Origin: an uncultured Bacteroidales bacterium
GTDB taxonomy: Bacteria > Bacteroidota > Bacteroidia > Bacteroidales > Paludibacteraceae
Direction: 5' to 3'
DNA length: 64,000 nt
NCBI GenBank assembly: GCA_902766045.1
Contig: CACXCA010000076.1
Location: forward strand, 1-64,000
Every line of letters begins with the position of its first letter. Positions within the stretch are counted from its first letter, which is position 1. The notes under the pieces are model-generated. The model ran no database searches. It had not been told where the DNA came from and was given only the letters and a program-made list of their open reading frames with translations. A program made the translations under genes and the position numbers. Shown here piece by piece: positions 35,572 to 45,204 of the stretch.

Positions 35572-36945
35572 TTAATCGATGATTACATCATTATATTCAC
35601 GATAACGCAACATGATTTCAGAAACGAACTCATCGGTCTCTTCTCCTCTAAGGTATCCATGACGGACAACAGGGTCATTGAAAAACTCAGGTTTAGCTTT
35701 CATTCTTACAAAGATTCGGACATCACTCCATTTATCAGGACTCTTTCCATGTTTTTCTGCCAATGCCATTGCATCACGTACATGTCCGACACCTGCATTA
35801 TAACTAGCCAGAACGAACTTTGTCCTTTCTTCATCATCTTCAATGTAACGAAAGGCACCATCAACATTTGTCAAGTATTTCACAGCAGCTTTTATGTTCA
35901 GTTCAGGATTGGAGATACCTGCACTATCCACACCAAAACGCAGGGCTGTTGCCGGCATCAATTGCATAAGTCCAAGAGCACCCGCCCATGATTTCGCATC
36001 AGGATTAAAACGAGACTCTTGATAGGCAATCGAAGCCAACAGTTTCCAATCCCAATCAATCTGTGCGGCATATTTTTTAAACAATGGGTCGAAATTGGAA
36101 ATTTTCTTCGAATTGATGTATTTAGGTGTGTCTTTCGCATACTTTTTCTTCTGCTCGAAATATTTACGATGGAGATATTGGTATGTGAAATTTCCTTGAA
36201 TATCATTGAACCAATGGGAAATCGTGTCCCTCAACTCAGTCGAACCTCTTCTAACCACCCAGGCAGAGCGTTGAGAATGGCTAAGCACGGTACTGATATC
36301 TATATTATTGTAATAGGTCTTGTTGATGGAGGCAATATTGTCATCCGCAACAGTATAAGGAATCTCACCTTTCGACACCTTCTCTATCAATGACTCCTCA
36401 TTTTCTTCATTTGATACAGTTTGGATGAGTATTCCCCCTCCTATCTCATCATCTACATTAATAAGATGTTTATGATATTTTGAGTTTTCAACAACATAGA
36501 CTTCCAATCCTATTAGATCCATAGCTTCTTTCACATCAACCCGTCGTTGTTTGTTCCTTCGCTGTATTAATACCTGTTTTGTCCTATATTCATGATCGAC
36601 AAAATCAACATGATTCTTCATCTCATTCGATATTGTAACAGGATAAGCAACCAAATCTACCTCCTTATTATTCAGCATCTGAATCATTTGTGCCACATCC
36701 GGCGCAGTTGAAACTTTCAATTGAACTCCTAATGATTTGGCTAATTGTTGTGCTAATTCATATTCATATCCCATCTCAACTCCTTTATAATCAAAATAGG
36801 ACGTCGATCTGGAAAGAGTAACAACATGGAGGGTGTCCGACATCAAGATTTTTTCCAAATCTGAATATCGTACTCCCTGATCACTTTTCGAAACGCATGC
36901 GAACAATAATGGGAGACAAAACCATATCCATTTTAATTTTTTCAT
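35572..36945 (-). CDS. mltF: MltF-like membrane-bound lytic transglycosylase
   Basis: The enzyme cleaves peptidoglycan glycan strands to 1,6-anhydro ends. The 457-residue precursor has a lipoprotein signal with Cys17 in LLFACVSKSD. Residues of about 30-260 form a solute-binding-like (SBP_bac_3) domain, and about 285-440 form the SLT domain, with catalytic E310 in SIAYQESRFNP and ALGLMQLMPATA. This two-domain arrangement is that of MltF, in which the first domain senses muropeptides. The -7-like box TATTTTTG lies at 36979-36986 on the minus strand. It is the first gene of an apparent run mltF - walJ-like - gldF - PPTase - pbpC. Confidence 0.9.
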   Translation of the reverse strand: MKKLKWIWFCLPLLFACVSKSDQGVRYSDLEKILMSDTLHVVTLSRSTSYFDYKGVEMGYEYELAQQLAKSLGVQLKVSTAPDVAQMIQMLNNKEVDLVAYPVTISNEMKNHVDFVDHEYRTKQVLIQRRNKQRRVDVKEAMDLIGLEVYVVENSKYHKHLINVDDEIGGGILIQTVSNEENEESLIEKVSKGEIPYTVADDNIASINKTYYNNIDISTVLSHSQRSAWVVRRGSTELRDTISHWFNDIQGNFTYQYLHRKYFEQKKKYAKDTPKYINSKKISNFDPLFKKYAAQIDWDWKLLASIAYQESRFNPDAKSWAGALGLMQLMPATALRFGVDSAGISNPELNIKAAVKYLTNVDGAFRYIEDDEERTKFVLASYNAGVGHVRDAMALAEKHGKSPDKWSDVRIFVRMKAKPEFFNDPVVRHGYLRGEETDEFVSEIMLRYREYNDVIID

Positions 36946-37093
36946 CTTATTGCGTTTTTCCTAGTAAAGACTCTAAAACAAAAATAATATTTTCCGATTA
37001 AAAAAAGAAATATTATTATCTCTATTTTCATATGCTTATGATTTAGTCGTGTATTTTTTGATGGTCAATAGACTTGAATCAAAAGAAAAATAG

Positions 37094-37101
37094 TAAATTT
37101 G
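37094..37101 (+). promoter_or_regulatory. -7 box of the menaquinone operon
   Basis: TAAATTTG, 25 bases before the menF start, matches TAnnTTTG. CTTG at 37073-37076 is a weak -33 candidate (17-base spacing). Confidence 0.55.
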
Positions 37102-37125
37102 TATTGATTTTATATACGATAAAGA

Positions 37126-38190
37126 ATGCAGAAAGAGGAGATATTGAAAAGTCTTATTCACGAGAATAATTTCGTGATTTATCATATGCCAGGAACAAAG
37201 GTCATCCGGATTATATCCTCCTCTCTTTTAAAAGTGACAGATTGGAATGAGCTGACTGTTTGTTCAAAAGGGTTTATTTTTGCTCCTTTTTATATTGATG
37301 ACTTCCCTACCTATATTTTGACGGACTCAAAATCATGGGAAGTTCCCTATGTCGAAGCTGTTCAATCAACGTCATGTAGTGAATCATCATCTTCTCCTGA
37401 CCCTTCTTATCAATCCACTTTTAAGAAATTTCACGACAAAGTATCGTCTGGTGATTTTTCTAAATTGGTATTGGCTCGTACAAAAGATATAACAACGGAT
37501 GTGAACCCTATCGATCTGTTCTGGAACACTTGTCAACTCTATCCGAATGCAATGGTTTATCTTTTTCAATCAAAAGAGGCTGGCACATGGTTAGGAGCTA
37601 CACCTGAATTATTACTCGAAGGAGATGCTATTCAAATGCACACAGTGGCATTGGCGGGTACCATGAAATGTGAGAATGGTAGTATTCCTAAGCTATCTGA
37701 CTGGTCTGAAAAGAACAAAAAAGAACAACAGATCGTAACTGATTATATTCGTGAATGTATCCGTTCCTATGGAGAACTGAAAGATGAATGGGGTCCCTAT
37801 TCCTGTAAAGCAGCAGACTTGGCTCATCTGAAAACAGATCTTTATTTTAGACTGGACCCAGAGAAAATGCCAGATCTATTGTCTCTTCTTCACCCTACTC
37901 CTGCAGTATGCGGTCTTCCTAAACAGAAAGCTTTGCAATTCATAAAGGAGACGGAGCCTGATAAACGCAGCTATTATGCTGGTTTTTTAGGTTGGTACGA
38001 ACCGTATGGAAAGACACAGCTCTATGTTAACCTGAGATGTTTAACTTGGAAACAACCCTCCCAGATTCAATTGTTCGCAGGGGGTGGTATTCTCCATTCT
38101 TCGTCAATCGAAAATGAATGGAAGGAGACTGAAATCAAGATGCAAACATTGCTCCAATCTATCCAGAATATAAATCCTCATATTCAATAA
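37126..38190 (+). CDS. menF: Isochorismate synthase
   Basis: MenF converts chorismate to isochorismate, the first committed step of menaquinone synthesis. The 354-residue protein is a short form, close to the catalytic core of the chorismate-binding family. KLVLARTKDI, GATPELLLEG, HTVALAGTM, HPTPAVCGLPKQKA and RSYYAGFLGWYEPYGK carry the magnesium and chorismate contacts. Placement directly before menD supports MenF rather than an aminobenzoate or salicylate enzyme. It ends 8 bases before menD. Confidence 0.93.
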   Translation: MQKEEILKSLIHENNFVIYHMPGTKVIRIISSSLLKVTDWNELTVCSKGFIFAPFYIDDFPTYILTDSKSWEVPYVEAVQSTSCSESSSSPDPSYQSTFKKFHDKVSSGDFSKLVLARTKDITTDVNPIDLFWNTCQLYPNAMVYLFQSKEAGTWLGATPELLLEGDAIQMHTVALAGTMKCENGSIPKLSDWSEKNKKEQQIVTDYIRECIRSYGELKDEWGPYSCKAADLAHLKTDLYFRLDPEKMPDLLSLLHPTPAVCGLPKQKALQFIKETEPDKRSYYAGFLGWYEPYGKTQLYVNLRCLTWKQPSQIQLFAGGGILHSSSIENEWKETEIKMQTLLQSIQNINPHIQ

Positions 38191-38198
38191 TTATAGGT

Positions 38199-39767
38199 AT
38201 GTATTCCATCAAAAAAAACATACAGCAATTAATATCCTTGATGGTTCAACATCATATATCGGATGTGGTTATCTGTCCAGGCTCTCGTAATATGCCTATT
38301 GCTGAATCGTTAGCCTCGAATGCCTACTTTCATTGTCATGCCATCACCGATGAACGAAGTGCAGGATTCTTCGCAATCGGTCTCTCTATAAGTTTAAACA
38401 AACCTGTTGCAGTATGTGTGACCTCCGGTTCTGCATTGTTGAATCTTGCTTCTGCCATCTCTGAGGCATATTATCAGCAGATACCACTTCTGGTCATTTC
38501 GGCCGACCGTCCTCAGGCTTGGATTGGACAAATGGATGGGCAGACACTTCCTCAAACACAATTGTTTACATCGTTGCTAAAAAAGGAAGTCCATCTTCCC
38601 GAACCAGAAAACTCAACCGATGAATGGTATTGCAATCGTTTAATCAACGAGGCCATCCTAGCTCTTCATCATCATAGTAATGGTCCTGTTCATATCAACA
38701 TACCTATATCTGAACCATTCTTTGACTGCTCCGTTGAAGAGATCGAGAAGGAACGGATCATTCATCGGAATGCTCCTTATAATCAGATTTGGATGGATGC
38801 TCAGCGACCTCTTTTTGTCGTCGGACAACTACCTGTCGAGGAAACAAAACATCTCAAAGGATTACTCCAGACAATAAACTGCCCTATATTCTGCGAACAT
38901 CTCTCGAATTTGGGCGACGACGCCTCTTTCATCTACAATGCCGACTGCATCTTAACTGATGAGATGAAGGAAGAGATGAAACCAGATCTTGTCATCTATT
39001 TAGGCGGACATGTTGTTTCCAAAAGAATAAAAAAATGGCTTCGACAGATTCAGGCCCCTCACTGTTGGAGAATCAGCTCCGATGGCGAATGTGCTGACAC
39101 ATTCCAATGTCTCACAAATTGTATCGAGCAAACACCATATGATTTTGTGCAATCACTATCTCCCAAAGCAGTGAACAATGATTTCCTTTTGAGATGGAAA
39201 GATGCAAGACAAAAGGCGGAAAAAAACAACTCACAAACTGAAAGCTATACCGCTCTCTCTGTTGTTCAACGGTTTATATCATTATTGCCAGACAATGTCT
39301 CTCTGATCCTAGCTAATAGTAGTGCAGTACGATATGCACAAACGGTTCCGATAAAAGCCCAAAACGTATATGTGTCATGTAACCGAGGAGTAAATGGCAT
39401 AGATGGTTCTCTTTCAGCTGCAATGGGTTATGCTACAGCTCAACCAACAAGAGACTGTTATCTTATCATCGGTGATCTTAGTTTCTTTTATGATATGAAT
39501 GGGTTGTGGAACAATGCGTTGCCTCAGAATCTGAAAATAATACTTTTGAATAATGGGGGCGGTGAAATATTCAAGACGTTGCCAGGTTTAGCTGAAACGA
39601 CGGGAACGGAACAATTCGTCAGAGCTTGTCATCATACATCGGCAGAAGGATGGGCTAAATCTATGAATCTGAATTACATTGGAAATCATGAAGAAGCATC
39701 GGTTCTCACTAATTTACAACAAATGATGTCTTCTCCCCGTCTAACGTTAGTTGAGTTTTTCTTCTAA
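38199..39767 (+). CDS. menD: SEPHCHC synthase (MenD)
   Basis: This thiamine-diphosphate enzyme joins isochorismate and 2-oxoglutarate. The 522-residue protein has the pyrimidine-binding domain with VVICPGSRNMPIAESLA and the catalytic-glutamate region ITDERSAGFFAIG. The C-terminal ThDP domain has GVNGIDGSLSAAMGYA and IGDLSFFYDMNGLWNN (the GDG-like metal site, here GDL). The length is a little below E. coli MenD (556). It lies between menF and menB in the men operon. Confidence 0.94.
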   Translation: MYSIKKNIQQLISLMVQHHISDVVICPGSRNMPIAESLASNAYFHCHAITDERSAGFFAIGLSISLNKPVAVCVTSGSALLNLASAISEAYYQQIPLLVISADRPQAWIGQMDGQTLPQTQLFTSLLKKEVHLPEPENSTDEWYCNRLINEAILALHHHSNGPVHINIPISEPFFDCSVEEIEKERIIHRNAPYNQIWMDAQRPLFVVGQLPVEETKHLKGLLQTINCPIFCEHLSNLGDDASFIYNADCILTDEMKEEMKPDLVIYLGGHVVSKRIKKWLRQIQAPHCWRISSDGECADTFQCLTNCIEQTPYDFVQSLSPKAVNNDFLLRWKDARQKAEKNNSQTESYTALSVVQRFISLLPDNVSLILANSSAVRYAQTVPIKAQNVYVSCNRGVNGIDGSLSAAMGYATAQPTRDCYLIIGDLSFFYDMNGLWNNALPQNLKIILLNNGGGEIFKTLPGLAETTGTEQFVRACHHTSAEGWAKSMNLNYIGNHEEASVLTNLQQMMSSPRLTLVEFFF

Positions 39768-39783
39768 CGCATTAACAAACAGG

Positions 39784-39816
39784 ATTGAACGATTTCACAT
39801 TTTTACCCTAAATTTG
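39784..39816 (+). promoter_or_regulatory. Internal promoter before menB
   Basis: ATTG (39784-39787), 21 bases, then TAAATTTG (39809-39816), 26 bases before the menB start. It could let menB, menC and menE be expressed apart from menF and menD. Confidence 0.45.
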
Positions 39817-39842
39817 TAATACAAAGATTAATCATTATAATC

Positions 39843-40673
39843 ATGGAACAAGAAAACAAAAGAGTATGGAAGACAATAAAAGAATACAAGGAGATTCTTT
39901 TTGAATTCTATAATGGTATTGCACGTATCACCATCAACCGAGAGCGTTATCGTAATGCTTTCACCCCTACTACTACTGCCGAAATGAGCGATGCTCTCAC
40001 AATCTGTCGTGAGAAACAAGATATATGCGTTGTTGTTTTTACTGGTGCGGGAGATAAAGCATTCTGTAGCGGCGGTGACATGCATGTAAAAGGTCGCGGT
40101 GGTTACATTGATGACGAAGGGAAACCTCGTCTTTCCGTTTTAGATGTTCAGAAACAGATACGTTCTTTGCCTAAACCTGTGATTGCTGCAGTCAATGGCT
40201 TTGCTATTGGTGGTGGACATGTACTTCATGTTGTGTGTGACCTTACGATTGCGTCTGAGAATGCTATCTTTGGACAAACAGGTCCTAAAGTAGGCAGTTT
40301 TGATGCTGGTTTCGGTTCTTCTTATTTGGCTAGAATCGTGGGACAAAAGAAAGCTCGTGAGATCTGGTTCTTATGCAGACAATACAACGCACAGGAGGCA
40401 TTAGATATGGGTCTGGTGAACAAAGTAGTACCGTTAGAACAGTTAGAAGATGAGTATGTTGCATGGTCTGAAAAGATGATGGAATACTCGCCTCTTGCGC
40501 TCCGCATGATTAAACGAGGATTGAATGCAGAATTGGACGGACAAGCTGGTATTCAGGAATTCGCTGGAGATATGACCATGCTTTATTACTGCTTGGATGA
40601 AGCTCAAGAGGGAGGTAAGGCATTCTTGGAAAAAAGAAAACCTAACTTCCAACAATATCCTAAATTTCCGTAA
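39843..40673 (+). CDS. menB: 1,4-dihydroxy-2-naphthoyl-CoA synthase
   Basis: MenB closes the naphthoquinone ring from O-succinylbenzoyl-CoA. The 276-residue crotonase-fold protein carries [16 protein letters not shown], the oxyanion block [15 protein letters not shown] and [16 protein letters not shown]. The catalytic region reads [20 protein letters not shown], with the serine and aspartate used by MenB. It also has the bicarbonate-type motif region QTGPK seen in type I MenB proteins. It follows menD after 75 bases with a possible internal promoter. Confidence 0.96.
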   Translation: MEQENKRVWKTIKEYKEILFEFYNGIARITINRERYRNAFTPTTTAEMSDALTICREKQDICVVVFTGAGDKAFCSGGDMHVKGRGGYIDDEGKPRLSVLDVQKQIRSLPKPVIAAVNGFAIGGGHVLHVVCDLTIASENAIFGQTGPKVGSFDAGFGSSYLARIVGQKKAREIWFLCRQYNAQEALDMGLVNKVVPLEQLEDEYVAWSEKMMEYSPLALRMIKRGLNAELDGQAGIQEFAGDMTMLYYCLDEAQEGGKAFLEKRKPNFQQYPKFP

Positions 40674-40676
40674 GCG

Positions 40677-41735
40677 ATGATTCAAATAAACGTATATCCA
40701 TACACCTTACATTTCAAGCAACCGGCAGGCACCTCCCGTGGCATTTATACGGAACATAAAGTATGGTTCCTTCGCGCCACAGACACCCAGCATCCAGATC
40801 GATGTGGCTGGGGCGAGGTAGCTCCTCTTCCGAATCTGAGTTGTGATGACACACCCGACTTCGAGATTGTGCTGAATAACACATGCGCTCAATTCAAAGA
40901 AGAGATTGATTATGAAGGATTGCGAAATTATCCTTCTATACTATTTGGCTTGGAATGTGCATTGGATGATCTTCGTGCATATCATCAACCATTATATGAT
41001 ACGCCCTTTGCCAGAGGCGAAAAGAACATCATAATCAATGGACTGATCTGGATGGGCTCTTACGAAGAGATGCGGAAACGAATAACAGAAAAACTATCAG
41101 CAGGATTCCACTGTATCAAGATAAAGATTGGCGCAATAGATTTTGAAAAAGAATATAGTCTATTAGAACAGATCAGAAAAGATTTCTCTTCTGAAGAAAT
41201 CACAATCAGAGTGGATGCCAACGGAGGTTTCTCCCCACAAGAGGCAATGGCCAAGCTGGAACGATTGGCTCGTCTGGATATTCACTCTATTGAGCAACCG
41301 ATCAAAGCCGGACAAATAGAGACAATGGCTGCTTTATGTCGAAACACACCCCTTCAGATTGCATTGGACGAAGAATTAATCGGTGTCAATCAGCTTACTG
41401 AAAAAGAAAGATTATTAGACACGATTCGTCCACAATATATTATTCTGAAACCCTCTCTACATGGAGGCAAGAAAGGATGTGAAGAATGGATTCAATTGGC
41501 ACAGCAACGACAGATCGGTTATTGGATCACGTCTGCCCTAGAATCTAATATCGGACTCATGCACATTGCACAATGGGCATCTACATTCTCGATTGACATT
41601 CCGCAAGGCTTAGGAACAGGAGCACTTTATACAAACAACATTGAAACGCCCCTTTCATTGGAAGGCGAACAACTATGGTACAAGAAAGATGAGAAGTTTA
41701 GCAGATTTCCTCAAGAATTGGAACAACGATTCTGA
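40677..41735 (+). CDS. menC: o-Succinylbenzoate synthase
   Basis: MenC dehydrates SHCHC to o-succinylbenzoate. The 352-residue enolase-superfamily protein has the N-terminal capping domain with SRGIYTEHKVW, and a barrel with KIKIG (catalytic lysine pair, about 145-149), RVDANGGFSPQEA, IEQPI, ALDEEL and ILKPSLHGGKKGCEEW with the second lysine. Metal ligands follow the D-E-D pattern of the family. It begins 3 bases after the menB stop and its 3' end overlaps the menE start, so the genes are translationally linked. Confidence 0.94.
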   Translation: MIQINVYPYTLHFKQPAGTSRGIYTEHKVWFLRATDTQHPDRCGWGEVAPLPNLSCDDTPDFEIVLNNTCAQFKEEIDYEGLRNYPSILFGLECALDDLRAYHQPLYDTPFARGEKNIIINGLIWMGSYEEMRKRITEKLSAGFHCIKIKIGAIDFEKEYSLLEQIRKDFSSEEITIRVDANGGFSPQEAMAKLERLARLDIHSIEQPIKAGQIETMAALCRNTPLQIALDEELIGVNQLTEKERLLDTIRPQYIILKPSLHGGKKGCEEWIQLAQQRQIGYWITSALESNIGLMHIAQWASTFSIDIPQGLGTGALYTNNIETPLSLEGEQLWYKKDEKFSRFPQELEQRF

Positions 41736-42678
41736 CACGATTGCCGTACACTCTTCTGGATCCACAGGCACACCCAAGATAATGTATGTGGAAAAGAAAC
41801 GGATGTTAGCAAGTGCCAAAACAACCTGTGATTTCCTCCATCTACACAAAGGTGACACCGCCCTACTCTGTATGTCTCTCGATCATATTGGAGCTCAAAT
41901 GGTGGTGGTACGTTCTATCGAAAGAGGTTTGCACTTGGTGGAGGTACCACCTTGCGGACATCCCTTGGCAAATCTTGATAAGTCTATAGACTTCGCCGCC
42001 ATGGTTCCGTTACAAATCTATAATACACTACAGGTTCCACAAGAGAAGGAAAGACTAAAACAAATCAAACAACTCATCATCGGAGGAGGGGCTATGGCGC
42101 CAGAGATTGAAGAGGAACTACGTAGCTTCCCCAATGCTGTCTGGTCAACGTATGGCATGACGGAAACCCTTTCTCATATTGCGCTCCGTCGAGTAAATGG
42201 TGACGAAGCATCAGAATGGTACACACCCCTAAATAATGTGCGAATACGCTTAAACGAAAATGATTGTCTATGCATTCTTGCAAAAAATATCTGCGATAAC
42301 GAACTGATAACAAACGACATAGCAACAATAAACAATCAAGGTCAATTCAAAATCATCGGAAGACGAGACAATATCATCAACAGCGGTGGCTTGAAGATTC
42401 AGATAGAAGAAATCGAACAAAAACTTCACGAATTAGGAGAAAAGAACTTTGCTATTGGTAGCTATCCAGATAAGAAATTCGGTCAGATAGTCGTGTTGCT
42501 CACTGATGGAAAAAAAAACGATACGAAAGAGAGAATCTCTCAGCTGCCACCCTATTGGCAACCCAAAAGAATAGTTTATACCACACAAATACCTCTTACA
42601 GAGAACGGGAAGATTGCTCGTCAAAAAGTTCAGGAAGAAATTAAAAACAGCATGGAACATGAAGCTAATCGTCAATAA
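41689..42678 (+). CDS. menE: o-Succinylbenzoate-CoA ligase, short form
   Basis: MenE activates o-succinylbenzoate with ATP and CoA. From MRSLADFLKNWNN the protein has 329 residues, shorter than E. coli MenE (about 450) but the usual Bacteroidota size. Conserved sites are the P-loop HSSGSTGTPK, the YGMTETLSH motif, the GRRDNIINSGGLKI hinge and the C-terminal catalytic lysine in TENGKIARQK. A TTG 16 codons upstream would lengthen the overlap with menC to 95 bases; the ATG start (47-base overlap) is preferred. Confidence 0.92.
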   Translation: MRSLADFLKNWNNDSDTIAVHSSGSTGTPKIMYVEKKRMLASAKTTCDFLHLHKGDTALLCMSLDHIGAQMVVVRSIERGLHLVEVPPCGHPLANLDKSIDFAAMVPLQIYNTLQVPQEKERLKQIKQLIIGGGAMAPEIEEELRSFPNAVWSTYGMTETLSHIALRRVNGDEASEWYTPLNNVRIRLNENDCLCILAKNICDNELITNDIATINNQGQFKIIGRRDNIINSGGLKIQIEEIEQKLHELGEKNFAIGSYPDKKFGQIVVLLTDGKKNDTKERISQLPPYWQPKRIVYTTQIPLTENGKIARQKVQEEIKNSMEHEANRQ

Positions 42679-42988
42679 ACTATTACCCACAAAAGGATTT
42701 AAAGCCATAAATCTTTTGGGAATCATCTTTGTACGAAAAGAGTATTCCTTAAGCAAGGTAGATATCAATCATGAGCGGATTCACACACATCAGATGTTGG
42801 AGATGCTTATCATCTTTTTTTATCTTTTCTATCTGATAGAATGGGTTATCAAATTAATCTATTACAGAGATCGAATGAAAGCTTATCGTAATATCTCATT
42901 TGAACGTGAAGCCTTCTTTTACCAGCATGATCTTTATTACCTAAAGAAAAGAAAGCACTATGAATGGCTTAAACTGATTCGTCTATAA
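42659..42988 (+). CDS. Small membrane protein with HExxH motif
   Basis: From MKLIVNKLLPTKGF the protein has 109 residues and overlaps the end of menE by 20 bases. It contains H38-E-R-I-H42, one hydrophobic stretch (about 48-67) and a second conserved-looking block FEREAFFYQHDLYYL. The arrangement of HExxH, a membrane helix and a downstream ExxA..H/D recalls membrane zinc peptidases such as M56, cut down to a minimum. I remember similar short hypothetical proteins in other Bacteroidota but know of no function. It may be the last gene of the men operon through translational coupling. Confidence 0.7.
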   Translation: MKLIVNKLLPTKGFKAINLLGIIFVRKEYSLSKVDINHERIHTHQMLEMLIIFFYLFYLIEWVIKLIYYRDRMKAYRNISFEREAFFYQHDLYYLKKRKHYEWLKLIRL

Positions 42989-42993
42989 GCCCT

Positions 42994-45183
42994 TTATTCA
43001 CGCAACAAAGTCAGATGACCTGAATACTGTTTGTCTATATCAGCTATATTGATCACATACCAATAATCGGTTGAAGGCATAGGAGATCCCTGATAAGTTC
43101 CATCCCACCCTTCTAACGCATCTGTCGTACTGAACAACAAGCGACCGAAGCGATCAAAAATATCTATTTTAACATCTTCATATTTATATAGGTTCTCCAC
43201 CAACCACGTTGTATAGTTTGCTATAAAATATTCAGGGATTTTCAGATTAACTGCTTCTGTTTTAAAATCAAATTCAGAAGAACAGCCCTGTTCGTCCGTC
43301 ACTTTAACATGATACTCCTTATCCATCAACGCATTATTCAACATGGCTGATTTAGATACTCTATCACCATAATCAAATGTCAAAGTGCCTGTTCCCCCTT
43401 CTGTCTGCATAAGATAAGATATATTGGAAATCTTTTTATAATCTGTGATAACAGGTATTGTGCCCACAGAGACCTTCACATTTCGCTCTGTCACACAGTT
43501 GTTTTTATCCGTTGCCCGTAAAACGTAAGATGCATCACCCGATGGAGTAATATTCAACGTCTCTTCCGTTGATAAAAGATCCGTCATGGATTCATCATAC
43601 CATTCATATAACAAATCTGAATCATTTGTTTCTGCTTTTAAATCCACACTTTCCCCTTCACAGATAGCCACATCCGACAATTGGATGGATGGATGATTTT
43701 CTGCAATCACATGATACTTCACCACAGCCGACGGACATACTTGATTTCCTACTTCAAACTCATAATCAGCTGTGCTATTCACCACATCCGACAAATCAAA
43801 AAACAATGTATCATCAGATGCTTCATCATCAATTTGACTATAGCGTTCTTTTGAAATACCACTGGTTACCTCTTGTCCATTTTTTCTCCATTTCCAAAAA
43901 GTTGTTATTCCAGAGACTGAATTTTCCAACAAGATGGGATCGCCCTTGCAAACAGATAGTTCTGCATTAGCATTTTGATCCAATACGACATCATTTTTAA
44001 TATGTATAAACACACTGTCCCACACATCGAAGCTAAACTCATTGGAGTAATCATAACAATATTCATTCATACCCACTACACGAAAGCTCTCTTCTTTTTG
44101 AGGTATCACTTCTAATTGATCTGTCAGGTGTGTATCAAATGTTCCTTCATGATTAGTGGAAGACAAAAGAGAACTCCGTTGCCATACGATCTCATCCACA
44201 TTCTCATATTTCAACTTCAACTTTGTGGCTGCGCCATCACACACTTTATCATTATCAGCAGAAAGTTCCAGGACAGGTACAGGATTGACGATCATGACGA
44301 AGTCCATCGTCACATCCGGACAGGTCTTACTACTAACAATTTGAGTTATAAGACAACTGCTAGGCAAGTCTGTTCTAAAACTAAAATCTGTGGATTGATC
44401 AATCCCATTCACTTTCCATAAGGAGGTGTGGTATTGGATGAACTCTTTGTCATCTACACTTCCAAATCTAAAATAGAAATCATCAAATGGACCACAGAAG
44501 TTGATGGTATCTCCACTTTTAAATGGACCATCGGAACTACTCCATTGTGGAACATAGATAGGTTCAATCTCAACACGAACAAAATCAGACAGGACTTCAG
44601 GACATACTCCGTCGGATGGCACTTTCAACCAGTACAATCCATCTTGTGTCGGTTGATACGACAACACTGCATCAGAAGGTGTTTTTTGCAAAACTTTAGA
44701 CGAAAACTCACTGTCGTACATACGCATCCATGTCACATCAGTGGTATTATTTTTAACAGTCGCCTTGAGATCCACTTCAGTGCCTTCACATATTCTCGTC
44801 GAGGATGCCGTCAACTCCACTTCAGGCATGTGAGAGACCTTAAAATTAAAATCAAAAACAGAAGGCGGACACACCCCATCTGTCACGGTATGAGTAATCT
44901 TACAATCTTTATTAATCAGAGGAACAGTAGCGCTCCATTCTTCCGTCAAAGGAACCCCATCGATTGTCCAAGATGAATGGAAACGTTTCTTAAAATCGGC
45001 TTCGTTTGAACCAAAATTAAAATAAAAAGTAAAATCTTCAATTTTCTCACAAAATTTAAATTCATAACCACTTGATATCGGGTTATCCCCTACTTGCCAA
45101 TCGGGGATATAGGGATTCACACATTGAGAAAATGTATAAGTGGATGAAAGAATTAAGCATAATAATAGAAATTGTTTGTTCAT
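42994..45183 (-). CDS. Large secreted protein with T9SS type B sorting domain
   Basis: From MNKQFLLLCLILSSTYTFSQ the protein has 729 residues and a signal peptide. Most of it is a chain of Ig-like beta domains with repeated openings such as VELTASSTRICEGTEVDL, LELSADNDKVCDGAATKL and IQLSDVAICEGESVDL, as in gliding-associated SprB-like or PKD-like proteins. The last 90 residues (IPEYFIANYT, IDIFDRFGRLLFST, GWDGTYQGSPMPSTDYW and YSGHLTLLRE) form the CHU_C domain used for type 9 secretion, type B. The protein is therefore probably exported to the surface or medium. It begins about 21 bases after the MBOAT stop and is the last gene of the four-gene unit. Its ligand is unknown. Confidence 0.88.
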   Translation of the reverse strand: MNKQFLLLCLILSSTYTFSQCVNPYIPDWQVGDNPISSGYEFKFCEKIEDFTFYFNFGSNEADFKKRFHSSWTIDGVPLTEEWSATVPLINKDCKITHTVTDGVCPPSVFDFNFKVSHMPEVELTASSTRICEGTEVDLKATVKNNTTDVTWMRMYDSEFSSKVLQKTPSDAVLSYQPTQDGLYWLKVPSDGVCPEVLSDFVRVEIEPIYVPQWSSSDGPFKSGDTINFCGPFDDFYFRFGSVDDKEFIQYHTSLWKVNGIDQSTDFSFRTDLPSSCLITQIVSSKTCPDVTMDFVMIVNPVPVLELSADNDKVCDGAATKLKLKYENVDEIVWQRSSLLSSTNHEGTFDTHLTDQLEVIPQKEESFRVVGMNEYCYDYSNEFSFDVWDSVFIHIKNDVVLDQNANAELSVCKGDPILLENSVSGITTFWKWRKNGQEVTSGISKERYSQIDDEASDDTLFFDLSDVVNSTADYEFEVGNQVCPSAVVKYHVIAENHPSIQLSDVAICEGESVDLKAETNDSDLLYEWYDESMTDLLSTEETLNITPSGDASYVLRATDKNNCVTERNVKVSVGTIPVITDYKKISNISYLMQTEGGTGTLTFDYGDRVSKSAMLNNALMDKEYHVKVTDEQGCSSEFDFKTEAVNLKIPEYFIANYTTWLVENLYKYEDVKIDIFDRFGRLLFSTTDALEGWDGTYQGSPMPSTDYWYVINIADIDKQYSGHLTLLRE

Positions 45184-45204
45184 TTGTAAAATCATCCCTA
45201 CTTT

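Noticed and set aside
44428-44976. 182-codon frame antisense to the T9SS type B cargo
   Set aside because: The opposite strand has a signal peptide, repeats and a sorting domain; this frame has none.
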